61,859 nt of DNA from BPGX01 sp035405785 (GCA_035405785.1 DAONJS010000014.1:1-61859); one strand, 5' to 3'; counted from the stretch's first letter, positions 25,913 to 35,463 are shown. Notes: generated by a model from the letters alone, not told the origin. Program-made: numbers and translations.

Positions 25913-27433
25913 ATGTCAAAAAAAATTTCCACTGCTTTAGTTTCGGTTTTTAATAAAGATGGTTTAGAACCTATCATTAAAAAATTAAATGATCTTGGAG
26001 TAAAATTATATTCAACAGGTGGCACTTTTGAGTTTATTCAAAAACTAAATATCCCTGTTATTAAAGTAGAAGATATTACTCAATTTCCTGAAATTCTTGG
26101 AGGAAGAGTAAAAACTTTACATCCAAAAATTTTCGGAGGTATTTTATTTAGAAGAGATAATAAAGAAGACAATGTTCAAATTCAACATCATTCAATTCCT
26201 CCTATTGATTGTGTCATTGTAGATTTGTATCCATTTGAAGATACTGTAAAATCTACCAAAGATGAACAAGCTATTATTGAAAAAATTGACATAGGCGGAA
26301 TTGCATTAATTCGTGCTGCTGCTAAAAACTTTAAAGATGTATTAATTGTACCTCATAAAAATTTCTATTCAGAATTTTTGAATTTATTAGAAACGAAAAA
26401 TGGACAAACCGATATTGATGATAGAAAAAAATTTGCGGCTTATGCTTTTGCAGTTTCATCACACTATGATACAATGATTTTCAAATACTTTAATTCTGAT
26501 TTTCAATTGCCATATTTCAAAGAAAGTTTTCTTGAATCTAAACCATTAAGATATGGCGAAAATCCTCATCAAAAAGCTTATTTGTATCCCTTTAAAAAAG
26601 AAGGTTTTGAACAATTAAATGGTAAAGAAATTTCATACAACAATCTTTTAGATATTGATGCCGCTGTTCAGTTAATAAATGATTTTAGTGATCCAACATT
26701 TGCTATTATTAAACACAATAATGCTTGTGGCGTTGCTACTCGTTCAAACATTTATGAAGCATATCTTACAGCTCTTTCTTCTGATCCTTTATCAGCATTT
26801 GGAGGTGTTTTGGTAGCAAATAGAAAAATTGATTTAGAAACAGCAAAAGAAATTAATAAATTATTTTTTGAAGTGTTGATTGCACCAGATTATGATAAAG
26901 ACGCATTAGAAATTCTAAAAAGCAAAGCCAACAGAATTATTTTATTAAATAAACTATCTACATTACCAGATTATACATTCAGATCGGTTATCAATGGTGT
27001 GTTATATCAAGAAAGAGATAAGAAGATAGAAACAAAAGAGGATTTGAAATGTGTTACTGAAAAATGCCCATCTGAAAGTGAAGTAGATGATTTATTATTT
27101 GCTAATAAAATAGTAAAGCATACAAAAAGTAATGCAATAGTTATTGTAAAAAACAAACAACTAATAGGTAGTGGTACAGGTCAAACATCAAGAGTAGATG
27201 CAGTAAGACACGCTATTGAAAAAGCACACAAGTTTAATTTTGATACAAAAGGTGCAGTATTAGCAAGCGATGCTTTCTTCCCTTTTCCAGATAATGTTGA
27301 TTTAGCCCATAGTGCAGGAATTACCGCTATTATTCAACCAGGCGGTTCAATTAAAGATAAAGATAGTATAGACGCTTGTAATAAATATGGTATTAGTATG
27401 GTATTTACAGGTGTGAGACATTTTAAACACTAA
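25913..27433 (+). CDS. purH: Bifunctional AICAR formyltransferase/IMP cyclohydrolase
   Basis: Catalyses the last two steps to IMP. The 506-residue protein has an N-terminal MGS-like cyclohydrolase domain (TALVSVFNKDGLEP, LYSTGGTFEF, ILGGRVKTLHPKI) and a C-terminal formyltransferase domain with the Lys-His pair at 267-268 in KHNNACGVA and the late SDAFFPFPDNVD and IIQPGGSIKD segments. A TTG two codons upstream is in frame but the ATG at 25913 is the natural start. The downstream porin gene is 15 bases away. Confidence 0.97.
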   Translation: MSKKISTALVSVFNKDGLEPIIKKLNDLGVKLYSTGGTFEFIQKLNIPVIKVEDITQFPEILGGRVKTLHPKIFGGILFRRDNKEDNVQIQHHSIPPIDCVIVDLYPFEDTVKSTKDEQAIIEKIDIGGIALIRAAAKNFKDVLIVPHKNFYSEFLNLLETKNGQTDIDDRKKFAAYAFAVSSHYDTMIFKYFNSDFQLPYFKESFLESKPLRYGENPHQKAYLYPFKKEGFEQLNGKEISYNNLLDIDAAVQLINDFSDPTFAIIKHNNACGVATRSNIYEAYLTALSSDPLSAFGGVLVANRKIDLETAKEINKLFFEVLIAPDYDKDALEILKSKANRIILLNKLSTLPDYTFRSVINGVLYQERDKKIETKEDLKCVTEKCPSESEVDDLLFANKIVKHTKSNAIVIVKNKQLIGSGTGQTSRVDAVRHAIEKAHKFNFDTKGAVLASDAFFPFPDNVDLAHSAGITAIIQPGGSIKDKDSIDACNKYGISMVFTGVRHFKH

Positions 27434-27448
27434 TATTAAAAGTTTAGC

Positions 27449-28786
27449 TTGAAAAGTAAATGCATTATATACATTATTTTATTTTTACTTGCTAATGTGC
27501 AAATTCATGCACAAGCAGATAGTATAAAGGAATTATCAAGATTTTCGTTACACTTTCAAAGCACTATTATAGATCAATATAAATTTCCATTCAATGCTAA
27601 ATATTCCGGGCAAAACAGTTTATCTGATAAAGAAGAAAATAGAATTTCCATAACATCAACACTATTTGCAGGAATGAGATTGTGGAAACATTCTTCAGTA
27701 TTTATAAACCCTGAATTGGCAGGCGGAGAAGGGCTAAGTCAAACATTAGGTTTGGCAGGTGCTACAAATGGCGAAACTTTTAGAATTGGAGATCCAAAAC
27801 CAGCTATTTATTTAGCAAGATTATTTTTTCAACAACTCATTAATTTGAATACTGGAAAAAAAGATGTGAATCCAAACATTGACCATTTTAAAGGTGAAGA
27901 TTTTAATCAAGTAGAAGATAGTATTTCAGATGTATATTTAAATTTTGTAATTGGAAAAATTTCAATAGCTGATTATTTTGATGATAACAGTTTCGCTCAC
28001 GACCCTCGAACAGAATTTATGAATTGGGCTTTAATGGCTTCTGCTGGCTGGGATTATCCTGCAAATACTCGTGGTTATACCACTAGTGCTGTTGTAGAAT
28101 TATTTTCTAAAAAATGGGAAGCAAGAGCGGGCATTTCAATGGTACCAAAAGAAGCCAATGGCAACATGATGGATGAGAATATACATAAAGCCCACAGCAT
28201 TACTACGGAATTAGTGAGAAATTTTAAATTGTGGAATAAACCCGGCACCATCAGATTTTTAGGTTTTTATACAACTGCAAGAATGGGCAATTATATTCAG
28301 GCAACCAAAGATTCTGCTCCCGATATTACTAAAACCCGTCAATATGGTAGAACTAAATATGGCTGGGCAATAAATATTGAACAATTTTTAAATGAACAAT
28401 CCGGTATATTTTTGAAATATAGCTGGAATGATGGTAAAAATGAAACATGGGCTTTTACTGAAATTGACAGATCTTTATGTGCTGGAATAAGCTGGTTTCA
28501 TCTAATACCAAAAGCAGATGATAATATTGCATTGGCTTATGTAGTGAATGGTATTTCTAATGAACATCAACAATATCTGAAAAAAGGTGGATTGGGCTTT
28601 ATGATAGGTGATGGAAATCTGAATTATGGCTACGAACAGATACTAGAATTTTATTACAAAATTGCTCTCAAAAAAAATAATATTTACCTAACAGCAGATT
28701 ATCAGTTTATTTTAAATCCCGGCTATAATAAAGACAGATCAGGACCGGTAAATGTATTTTCTATTCGCACTCACATTCGTTTATAA
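27449..28786 (+). CDS. OprB-like carbohydrate-selective porin
   Basis: A 445-residue outer-membrane barrel. The signal peptide reads CIIYIILFLLANVQIHAQ, starting from TTG at 27449; no ATG lies near it, and the next ATG is far inside the barrel. The mature part (FSLHFQSTIIDQYKFPFNA, AGMRLWKHSSVFINPELAGG, PAIYLARLFFQQLINL) and the aromatic C-terminal strand resemble carbohydrate porins of the OprB family. It follows purH by 15 bases but has no obvious metabolic link to it. The substrate is unknown. Confidence 0.82.
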   Translation: MKSKCIIYIILFLLANVQIHAQADSIKELSRFSLHFQSTIIDQYKFPFNAKYSGQNSLSDKEENRISITSTLFAGMRLWKHSSVFINPELAGGEGLSQTLGLAGATNGETFRIGDPKPAIYLARLFFQQLINLNTGKKDVNPNIDHFKGEDFNQVEDSISDVYLNFVIGKISIADYFDDNSFAHDPRTEFMNWALMASAGWDYPANTRGYTTSAVVELFSKKWEARAGISMVPKEANGNMMDENIHKAHSITTELVRNFKLWNKPGTIRFLGFYTTARMGNYIQATKDSAPDITKTRQYGRTKYGWAINIEQFLNEQSGIFLKYSWNDGKNETWAFTEIDRSLCAGISWFHLIPKADDNIALAYVVNGISNEHQQYLKKGGLGFMIGDGNLNYGYEQILEFYYKIALKKNNIYLTADYQFILNPGYNKDRSGPVNVFSIRTHIRL

Positions 28787-28853
28787 CGAAATGGTTTTTA
28801 ATTTAAACTCAAAATACAAAAGGATATATTACTTTTGAAATTTTTTACTTCTC

Positions 28854-29339
28854 TTATTTTGAAATTTTTTTAATGTGTTCAAATAAAATTTCCTCATCAC
28901 CTTCTACATAAGAATTGTGCGACCACACGATATTACCTTCGCCATCTAATAAAAATGTATGTGGTACATTGATGATATTCAATGATCTTTTCAAATCCTG
29001 ATTTTCATCCAAATAAACTTCAAATGGCCAGTTTTTAGATTTTACATCTGTAACTACTTTGGCTGAACTTCTTGAATCATCAATAGATACAGCAATAACT
29101 TTTACACCCGTTTCTTTTTGCCATTCTTCATAATTTTCTGCAATTGCATCTAATTCTTTTTTACAGGGCTTGCACCAGGTTGCCCAAAAACTAATAACTA
29201 CGGGCTTTCCATTATTTTTAATAATATCCAGAGTATTTACCTTACTACCATCTAATTTTTTAACCTGTACAGAAGGCATTTTGTCGCTATAAAATAATAC
29301 GCTCAAGCTCATCATTGCAAATAAAGCAAGTGTTTTCAT
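28854..29339 (-). CDS. TlpA/ResA-like thiol-disulfide oxidoreductase
   Basis: A 161-residue exported thioredoxin-fold protein. A short N-terminal hydrophobic segment (ALFAMMSLSVLFYS) acts as signal or anchor. The active site is WCKPC (Cys56 and Cys59) in ISFWATWCKPCKKELDAI, and the cis-proline is in NVPHTFLLDG. Such proteins reduce or exchange disulfides in the periplasm, for example in cytochrome c maturation or redox repair. It is a single gene, convergent with the porin and divergent from metG. Confidence 0.88.
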   Translation of the reverse strand: MKTLALFAMMSLSVLFYSDKMPSVQVKKLDGSKVNTLDIIKNNGKPVVISFWATWCKPCKKELDAIAENYEEWQKETGVKVIAVSIDDSRSSAKVVTDVKSKNWPFEVYLDENQDLKRSLNIINVPHTFLLDGEGNIVWSHNSYVEGDEEILFEHIKKISK

Positions 29340-29359
29340 ACATTAAATTTTTAGTGTCC

Positions 29360-29393
29360 CAAATTTACATTATTATTTTCAATTTATATCAAA
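29360..29393 (-). promoter_or_regulatory. Promoter, TTTG-N22-TAAATTTG, of the thioredoxin-like gene
   Basis: On the reverse strand TTTG at 29390-29393, a 22-base spacer, TAAATTTG at 29360-29367, ending 20 bases before the ATG at 29339. Confidence 0.5.
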
Positions 29394-29417
29394 ATCAAAA
29401 TTGCATTAAAAATTACT

Positions 29418-29425
29418 TACTTTTG
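29418..29425 (+). promoter_or_regulatory. -7 box TACTTTTG for metG
   Basis: Perfect TAnnTTTG ending 22 bases before the metG ATG. The nearest TTG (29401-29403) is only 14 bases upstream, so no standard -33 element is evident. Confidence 0.5.
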
Positions 29426-29447
29426 GCACTCTTAAAAAATAAAATAG

Positions 29448-31499
29448 ATGAACTTCAAAAGAACGCTTGTTACAGCCGCTTTGCCTTATGCTAATGGACC
29501 ATTGCACATTGGGCACATTGCAGGATGTTATTTACCCGCAGATATTTATGTTCGTTATTTAAGAAGTAAAGGTGAAGATGTAATTTTTATTTGCGGTAGT
29601 GATGAACACGGCGTACCCATTACAATTCGTGCTCAAAAAGAAGGCACTACTCCAAAAGCCATTGTGGATAAATACCACGAAATTTTGAAAAACGCTTTTA
29701 AAGGTCTAAACATCTCATTTGATATTTATTCACGAACAACAAGTCCTGTGCATTATCAAACAGCACAAGATTTTTTCAGAACATTGTATAATAAAAATGT
29801 TTTTATTGAAAAGGAAACTGAACAATTTTATGATCCAGAAGCGAATCAGTTTTTAGCTGACAGATATATTATAGGTACCTGTCCTAAATGCGGATTTGAT
29901 AAAGCATACGGCGATCAATGTGAAAAATGCGGTACTTCATTAAGTCCTGAAGAACTTATTAATCCAAAATCAGCTCTCACTAATGCAACGCCTATTAAGA
30001 AAAAGACAAAAAACTGGTACTTACCTCTTGATAAATTACAATCTAAAATTGCAAACTTTATTGAACAACACAAACACTGGAAACCTAATGTTTATGGGCA
30101 ATGCAAAAGTTGGTTAGAAAGTAGTGGTGGATTACAAGCCCGTGCCATGACCAGAGATTTAAATTGGGGCGTGCCTGTACCTCCTGAAATTCCAGATTCT
30201 AAAGGCAAAGTAATGTATGTGTGGTTTGATGCTCCTATTGGTTATATATCTGCTACAAAAGAACTTTTACCTGATAAATGGCAATTGTATTGGAAAAGTC
30301 CTGAAACAAAGTTGGTGCATTTCATTGGAAAAGATAATATTGTTTTTCATTGTATTATTTTTCCTGCAATGTTGATGGAACACGGCGAATATGTATTGCC
30401 TTATGATGTGCCAGCCAATGAATTTTTAAATTTGGAAGGTGATAAAATTTCCACATCAAGAAACTGGGCAGTATGGGTAGATGAATACCTTGTTGATTTT
30501 CCTCAAAAAGCAGATGTGTTAAGATATGTGTTGTGTGCTACAATGCCTGAAACAAAAGATAATGATTTTACATGGAAAGAATTTCAAACCCGTAATAACA
30601 GTGAATTAGCAGATATTCTTGGAAATTTCTTAAACAGAGTGATTGTGTTAATCAACAAATTTTATGATGGAAAAATTCCAAATGCAGGCACATTTTCAAA
30701 ACAAGATATGCTTTTAATTAACGCCATTTCTGAAGCACCACAAAAAATTGCAGAAAAGATTGAAGTATATAAATTTAGAGATGCCCTTTTTGAATTGATG
30801 CAATTAGCAAGATTAGGAAATAAATACCTTGCAGATAATGAACCATGGAAAAAAATTAAATCAGATCCTGAATTGGTAAATACCGTGATGAACTTATCTG
30901 CACAAATTGCTGCAAATCTTGCTATACTTTCTGAACCATTTATGCCAGATACTTCACAAAAGATTTTTAAAGCACTTCAGTTACAACCGCTCAAATGGGC
31001 AAATGCAGGAAGTATTCACCTTCTTAATGCAGGACATATCATTCAAAAAGAAAGTTTGATTTTATTTGAAAAAATTGAAGATAAAGTTATTGAAAAACAG
31101 TTAGAAAAATTGCATCAGAAAAAATCTGAACAACAACAGCAAAATCCCTTGATTAGCAAATTTCCATTAAAGACAGAAATAAATATAGAAGATTTTGATA
31201 AATGTGATATTCGTGTGGGAACGGTTATTACTGCTGAAAAAGTTCAGGGAACAGATAAATTGATGAAATTAGAAGTTGATTTAGGTTTTGAAAAAAGAAC
31301 TATTGTAAGCGGTGTAGCACATTGTTTATCTCCCGATGATTTAATTAATAAACAAGTGATTGTATTAGCAAATTTAAAACCCAGAAAAATTCGTGGAATA
31401 GAAAGCAAGGGAATGATATTGTATGCTGAAAATGTAGAAGGCAAATTAGTGCCCGTTTCTCCTCATAATAGTATGCCTAATGGTTCGGTAGTGAAGTAG
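29448..31499 (+). CDS. metG: Methionyl-tRNA synthetase
   Basis: Charges tRNA-Met in the cytoplasm. The 683-residue class I synthetase has HIGH at residues 20-23 (NGPLHIGHIAG) and the KMSKS-equivalent KISTS at 333-337. A four-cysteine zinc knuckle (CPKC...CEKC) lies near residues 145-162. A C-terminal tRNA-binding (Trbp111/Arc1p-like) domain at about 580-683 begins FDKCDIRVGTVITAEKV. This is the long dimeric form found in Bacteroidota and enterobacteria. It is a single gene with its own promoter. Confidence 0.97.
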   Translation: MNFKRTLVTAALPYANGPLHIGHIAGCYLPADIYVRYLRSKGEDVIFICGSDEHGVPITIRAQKEGTTPKAIVDKYHEILKNAFKGLNISFDIYSRTTSPVHYQTAQDFFRTLYNKNVFIEKETEQFYDPEANQFLADRYIIGTCPKCGFDKAYGDQCEKCGTSLSPEELINPKSALTNATPIKKKTKNWYLPLDKLQSKIANFIEQHKHWKPNVYGQCKSWLESSGGLQARAMTRDLNWGVPVPPEIPDSKGKVMYVWFDAPIGYISATKELLPDKWQLYWKSPETKLVHFIGKDNIVFHCIIFPAMLMEHGEYVLPYDVPANEFLNLEGDKISTSRNWAVWVDEYLVDFPQKADVLRYVLCATMPETKDNDFTWKEFQTRNNSELADILGNFLNRVIVLINKFYDGKIPNAGTFSKQDMLLINAISEAPQKIAEKIEVYKFRDALFELMQLARLGNKYLADNEPWKKIKSDPELVNTVMNLSAQIAANLAILSEPFMPDTSQKIFKALQLQPLKWANAGSIHLLNAGHIIQKESLILFEKIEDKVIEKQLEKLHQKKSEQQQQNPLISKFPLKTEINIEDFDKCDIRVGTVITAEKVQGTDKLMKLEVDLGFEKRTIVSGVAHCLSPDDLINKQVIVLANLKPRKIRGIESKGMILYAENVEGKLVPVSPHNSMPNGSVVK

Positions 31500-31518
31500 G
31501 GTGTTTGTTTAATTTAAA

Positions 31519-31550
31519 TTTGTTCAAATAGATTTTATTAAATATCTTTG
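31519..31550 (+). promoter_or_regulatory. Promoter, TTTG-N20-TATCTTTG, of the TIGR04255/HEPN cassette
   Basis: TTTG (31519-31522), 20 bases, TATCTTTG (31543-31550) followed by C. Only six bases separate the box from the ATG at 31557, so the predicted transcript has almost no leader. Confidence 0.7.
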
Positions 31551-31556
31551 CCAAAA

Positions 31557-32300
31557 ATGAAAAATAATAAATATAATAATTCGCCTCTTAAAGAGGTTCT
31601 ATGTGAGTTTCAGTTTATTCCTTTCCCAGATAAGCCGTGGGATTTAACTATACCTGGGATTTTTTATGAAAAAGTTAAGGAAAATTATCCTGAAAAACAA
31701 CAACTATTAGGAGTTAATTATCAAATTTTATCATCGGATGGAAATTTACAGTTACAAATAGATCCAATATTTCCACCTATTTATTTTTTTAATGAAGAAA
31801 AATCTATTTTGTTACAAATTAATCCTTATTCTATAATTATACATCAAATAAAGAATTATTCAAATTGGGAAAATTTCAAAAGTATTACGATAGAAAATTT
31901 TAATAAATTCAAAGAAATAATTCTTCCAAAAGGATTAAAAAGAATTACTTTGCGTTATGTTAATGTTATTGAATTTGATAAAAATGATTTTAAGTTTGAT
32001 GAATACTTCAAGTATTACCCTTTTTTATCAAAAGATTTAGAACAAAATTTTAAATCATTTTTTTGTAGAACAGAATTTCCTTATGAAGATAACAAAGAAG
32101 TTTTAAGATTAACAATAGCTGATGTTGCTAATCAAAATCCATCAAAAATTTCAATTTTATTAGATTTAGATTATTTAATGAATGTGCCTGAAAGCGTATC
32201 TTTTGAAAATATTAGTGATTGGTTGGATAATTCTCATTCAAAAATTAAAAACATTTTTGAAAAATCAATTACTGATAATACAAGAAATTTAATTAAATAA
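31557..32300 (+). CDS. TIGR04255 family protein
   Basis: A 247-residue soluble protein. The beginning (NNSPLKEVLCEFQFIPFPDKPWD, shortened here to its pattern Pro-Leu-x-Glu-Val-x-Cys-Glu-x-x-Phe), the central NYSNWENFKSIT and RITLRYVNVIEF segments, and a C-terminal DWLDNSHSKIKNIFEKSIT match TIGR04255, a family of unknown function scattered among bacteria. No catalytic motif is visible. An in-frame TTG three codons earlier lies inside the -7 box, which fixes the ATG at 31557. The next gene starts 3 bases downstream. The family name is from memory of its pattern. Confidence 0.72.
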   Translation: MKNNKYNNSPLKEVLCEFQFIPFPDKPWDLTIPGIFYEKVKENYPEKQQLLGVNYQILSSDGNLQLQIDPIFPPIYFFNEEKSILLQINPYSIIIHQIKNYSNWENFKSITIENFNKFKEIILPKGLKRITLRYVNVIEFDKNDFKFDEYFKYYPFLSKDLEQNFKSFFCRTEFPYEDNKEVLRLTIADVANQNPSKISILLDLDYLMNVPESVSFENISDWLDNSHSKIKNIFEKSITDNTRNLIK

Positions 32301-32303
32301 CTT

Positions 32304-32858
32304 ATGTTTTTTAATATGCCTTATTCGTTTATACAAGAAATTGATTTGAAAGCTAAAAGGGTGGAAAATTATAACAATGTTTTAGTATTTAATAAAGATA
32401 AAAATCTAATTAGCTTGCCTAATAAAAACAAGATAATTCATTATAACGATATTTTTTCAAACTTAGAATTTTTTGATACTTTAAGCAAATTAGATGGGGA
32501 AAAATCATACTTTTCTCCATATTCTGAATTTTTTCAGAAAACGATTAAAGTATTAGAGAACAAATATATTTTTGTTAATTTTGATGAGATTAAAAATTTT
32601 TTGATAAATAATGTCGATATTATTTCCATATTGTTAGAAGCACCTTATCATATTGAAAGTATTTTTGGAAAAGTTTTGTTAAATCTTGAACTTCATAAAG
32701 ATTATGAAGAAAACTGGGAAGGATTATTTATTATCATTAAAACTAATTTAGAACCAGAAAAAGCATTAGAATTGGAAAATGAATTATTTGAAAAGTGGTT
32801 TGTAAATATCATTGATAAAGTTTCTACAAGATTGAATTTTACTGAAGAATCTTTATGA
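32304..32858 (+). CDS. Hypothetical protein, middle gene of the TIGR04255/HEPN cassette
   Basis: A 184-residue acidic protein without signal or membrane helix. The C-terminal part (ENWEGLFIIIKTNLEPEKAL, then ENELFEKWFVNIIDKVSTRL) has a strand followed by a long amphipathic helix. I do not recognise a family. The gene starts 3 bases after the TIGR04255 gene, and its stop overlaps the start of the HEPN gene (ATGA), so the three products are probably made in fixed proportion and may act together. A second in-frame ATG at 32316 is possible. Confidence 0.65.
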   Translation: MFFNMPYSFIQEIDLKAKRVENYNNVLVFNKDKNLISLPNKNKIIHYNDIFSNLEFFDTLSKLDGEKSYFSPYSEFFQKTIKVLENKYIFVNFDEIKNFLINNVDIISILLEAPYHIESIFGKVLLNLELHKDYEENWEGLFIIIKTNLEPEKALELENELFEKWFVNIIDKVSTRLNFTEESL

Positions 32859-33205
32859 GTTTTAACTGGATTGAATTTATTGAACTATCAGAAAAACTAA
32901 TTGATAATTTCAAAGATCAGGCATCTTTTAGAACATCTATAAGCAGAGCATATTATGGTGCATTTTGCCTAGCAAGAGATAAAAAACAAATCAATTCATC
33001 AGATAAAAATGTTCATAGAATTGTTATTGAAACTTTTCAAAAGTCAAATAATATAAATGAAAAGAAAGTAGGTAAAATTTTATATGATTTAAGAAAATCT
33101 CGTAATGAAGCTGACTATCAAACTAATAAATCATTTGATTTAAATAATACTAAAAAAATTATACAAAAATCCAGAGAAATTGTAAATTTGTTATCAAATT
33201 TCTGA
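32855..33205 (+). CDS. HEPN-domain protein
   Basis: A 116-residue all-helical protein. SFRTSISRAYYGAFCLAR (residues 24-41) and LRKSRNEADY (79-88) are the two conserved helices of HEPN domains, which often act as RNases in toxin-antitoxin and defence systems. The usual catalytic Rx4-6H reads R83-N84-E-A-D87-Y88 here, so the His is replaced. It may be a non-catalytic or differently acting HEPN. It overlaps the upstream gene by four bases and is convergent with copA, 20 bases away. Confidence 0.78.
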   Translation: MSFNWIEFIELSEKLIDNFKDQASFRTSISRAYYGAFCLARDKKQINSSDKNVHRIVIETFQKSNNINEKKVGKILYDLRKSRNEADYQTNKSFDLNNTKKIIQKSREIVNLLSNF

Positions 33206-33225
33206 ATATAGAATTTTTTGTTTAT

Positions 33226-35364
33226 TTAAAATCTCTTCTTTTTGTAAATACTCAAAGAATTTCCTACTACTATTACATCTGAAAATGCCATTGATAATGA
33301 TGCAATAATGGGCTTCAATAATCCAACGGCGGCTATTGGTATGGCAATTACATTATAGAAAAATGCCCAAAAATAATTTTGTTTAATCTTTTTAATGGTC
33401 AATTCGCTTAATTGAATTGCAAACAATAATTTTTCAAAAACATTTTGATGTGAAATAATTATACTCGCACTATCAATGGCAATATGTGATGAACTATTAA
33501 ATGAAACAGAAACATCTGCTTTTGCCATAGATGGAGCATCGTTAATGCCATCACCAACCATACATACTACACCTTGTTTTTTTAATTCGTCAATTATTTT
33601 TAATTTTTCATCAGGTAGTTTTTCATAAAACACATTATCCTTTGAAATACCTAATTCTTCTGCTATTTGAAAACATTTTTCCATTTTATCTCCACTTAAA
33701 ATATAAACTTTCTTTCCTGATTTTTTCAAATATTCAAGAGTAGTTTTTACATTTTCTCTTAATTCATCTTTTACTTTAAATGCTGCAATCAATTCATCAT
33801 TGGCTGTAAAAAAAACATCAAATTGTTTAGATAATTCTTTGTGATTATTCAATATTCTAAAAGAACCGATTTTGAAAATGGTATTGCTTGAATCATTTAA
33901 ATCTTTAAAACTAACACCTAATCCTTTTTCTTCCTTGAAATCTAATAATAAACTTCCTTTTGCACCTTTTGAAGCACAGTATTTACTGATAGAGCGAGCA
34001 ACTGGATGAACAGATCTGTTTTCGGCAGAATAAACTAATGATAAAATTTTTTCAGTTGAAAATTTATCAGAAAATATCTCCATTTTTTCTACCTGAAATT
34101 CTCCTGTAGTTAAAGTGCCTGTTTTATCAAATACAAAAATCTTGGCATTTTTCAAAATTTCAAATGCTGATGATGCTTTGAATAATATTCTGTTTTTTGC
34201 AGCAATACCTAATGCTACAGCCACTGCTGTTGGTGCGGCTAATCCCATTGCACAAGGACAAGAAATAACTAATACTGCTATAGATCTCATTATGCTTTCA
34301 GAAACATTTTGCAACATAAAGTAATTGATAATAAAAGTTATTACAGAAATAATAATCACTGCTGGCACAAAAATGGCAGATATTTTATCTCCTAATTTTT
34401 GAATGTTTGTTTTATCTCTCTGTGCTTTTTTAACGGCTTCAATAATTTGTGCTAATATGGTTTCAGATTTTTTTCTAATTACATACGCTTCTGCACTTCC
34501 TTTTATTAAGTGTGTTCCTGCTATTAACTCATCATTTTCTTTTTTGTAAACAGGAATACTTTCACCCGTAATAATAGATTCATTCACTTCTACTTCTCCT
34601 ATTAATATCTTACAATCTATTGGCACTTGTTCTCCTTCTTTAATCAGAATAATATCTCCAATCATTATATCATCAATAGATACTATTTCATACTTAATAT
34701 CTTCACCAAATTGAATTTTTTTGGTAGCAAATTTAATTTCGTTACTTTGTTGAAGTTGTTTAATGGCTAATGTTGTTTTAGCAATGCTATATTCTTCAAT
34801 CAAATTTCCTAACATTACAAATGTCATAATAGCCGCCGCAGTTTCAAAAAATATATACTGATGAGAATGATACATTAACCATCCAAAAATACTATACAAA
34901 TATGCAGCAAGTGAACCTGTAAGAATAAGCACATCCATATTCGGACTTTTGTGAATAATAGATTGCCATGCTCCTTTACCAAAATGATAAACACCAAGCA
35001 ATACAACAGGTGTAGATAAAATTAACTGAACATCAAACCTGTGTAAAAAAGAAATATCTACAAGCATGCTTAATAACAATGGGATAGTAAGTATGGCATT
35101 AATGAAAAAAAACAAACGAACTTTACGATGATGTTGATGAACATTTTTTTCTTCTTCATCTTTTACGATATATCCACTCTTTTCAATGGCTTTGATAAAT
35201 TTTTCAAGAGGCACATTATCAGGTTTTTGAAATACAGCTTCTCCCATTGAAAAATCCACAAAGACATCTTTTGCTCCTTCTTTTTCTAAAGCATTTTTGA
35301 CGGTGGCAGCACAGCCCGTGCAGGTCATTCCGCCAATTTTTAAAACATTTTTTTCTTCAGACAT
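33226..35364 (-). CDS. copA: Copper-type P1B ATPase
   Basis: Exports Cu+ (or Ag+) across the inner membrane using ATP. The 712-residue protein has one N-terminal HMA domain with GMTCTGC (Cys15 and Cys18), the membrane motif CPC at 369-371, the phosphorylated Asp413 in DKTGTLTTGE, and the hinge GDGINDAPSMAKAD. Late membrane helices carry YN and the S-M-x-x-S pattern of Cu+ pumps (LSMAFSDVIVVGNS). The -7 box overlaps an upstream in-frame TTG (35376), so the start is the ATG at 35364. No CueR-type regulator or chaperone is adjacent. Confidence 0.93.
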   Translation of the reverse strand: MSEEKNVLKIGGMTCTGCAATVKNALEKEGAKDVFVDFSMGEAVFQKPDNVPLEKFIKAIEKSGYIVKDEEEKNVHQHHRKVRLFFFINAILTIPLLLSMLVDISFLHRFDVQLILSTPVVLLGVYHFGKGAWQSIIHKSPNMDVLILTGSLAAYLYSIFGWLMYHSHQYIFFETAAAIMTFVMLGNLIEEYSIAKTTLAIKQLQQSNEIKFATKKIQFGEDIKYEIVSIDDIMIGDIILIKEGEQVPIDCKILIGEVEVNESIITGESIPVYKKENDELIAGTHLIKGSAEAYVIRKKSETILAQIIEAVKKAQRDKTNIQKLGDKISAIFVPAVIIISVITFIINYFMLQNVSESIMRSIAVLVISCPCAMGLAAPTAVAVALGIAAKNRILFKASSAFEILKNAKIFVFDKTGTLTTGEFQVEKMEIFSDKFSTEKILSLVYSAENRSVHPVARSISKYCASKGAKGSLLLDFKEEKGLGVSFKDLNDSSNTIFKIGSFRILNNHKELSKQFDVFFTANDELIAAFKVKDELRENVKTTLEYLKKSGKKVYILSGDKMEKCFQIAEELGISKDNVFYEKLPDEKLKIIDELKKQGVVCMVGDGINDAPSMAKADVSVSFNSSSHIAIDSASIIISHQNVFEKLLFAIQLSELTIKKIKQNYFWAFFYNVIAIPIAAVGLLKPIIASLSMAFSDVIVVGNSLSIYKKKRF

Positions 35365-35373
35365 TTTTTTGTG

Positions 35374-35381
35374 CAAAGTTA
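35374..35381 (-). promoter_or_regulatory. -7 box TAACTTTG for copA
   Basis: Perfect TAnnTTTG on the reverse strand followed by C, ending nine bases before the copA ATG at 35364. The predicted leader is very short. Confidence 0.5.
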
Positions 35382-35398
35382 CTTATTTAGTTTTTAGT

Positions 35399-35438
35399 GC
35401 TGACGATTTTGTTTTACAAAATGTCAGCATGCTGACCG
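35399..35438. repeat. Variable-core hairpin module, copy 1
   Basis: Frame GCTGACG (35399-35405), a perfect inner hairpin ATTTTGT-TTT-ACAAAAT (35406-35422), then GTCAGC and ATGCTGACCG. Related copies at 49343 and 53718 share the frame but have different inner cores. Confidence 0.75.
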
Positions 35439-35463
35439 TTAGCGTCTGCATTTTTAGTTTTGA

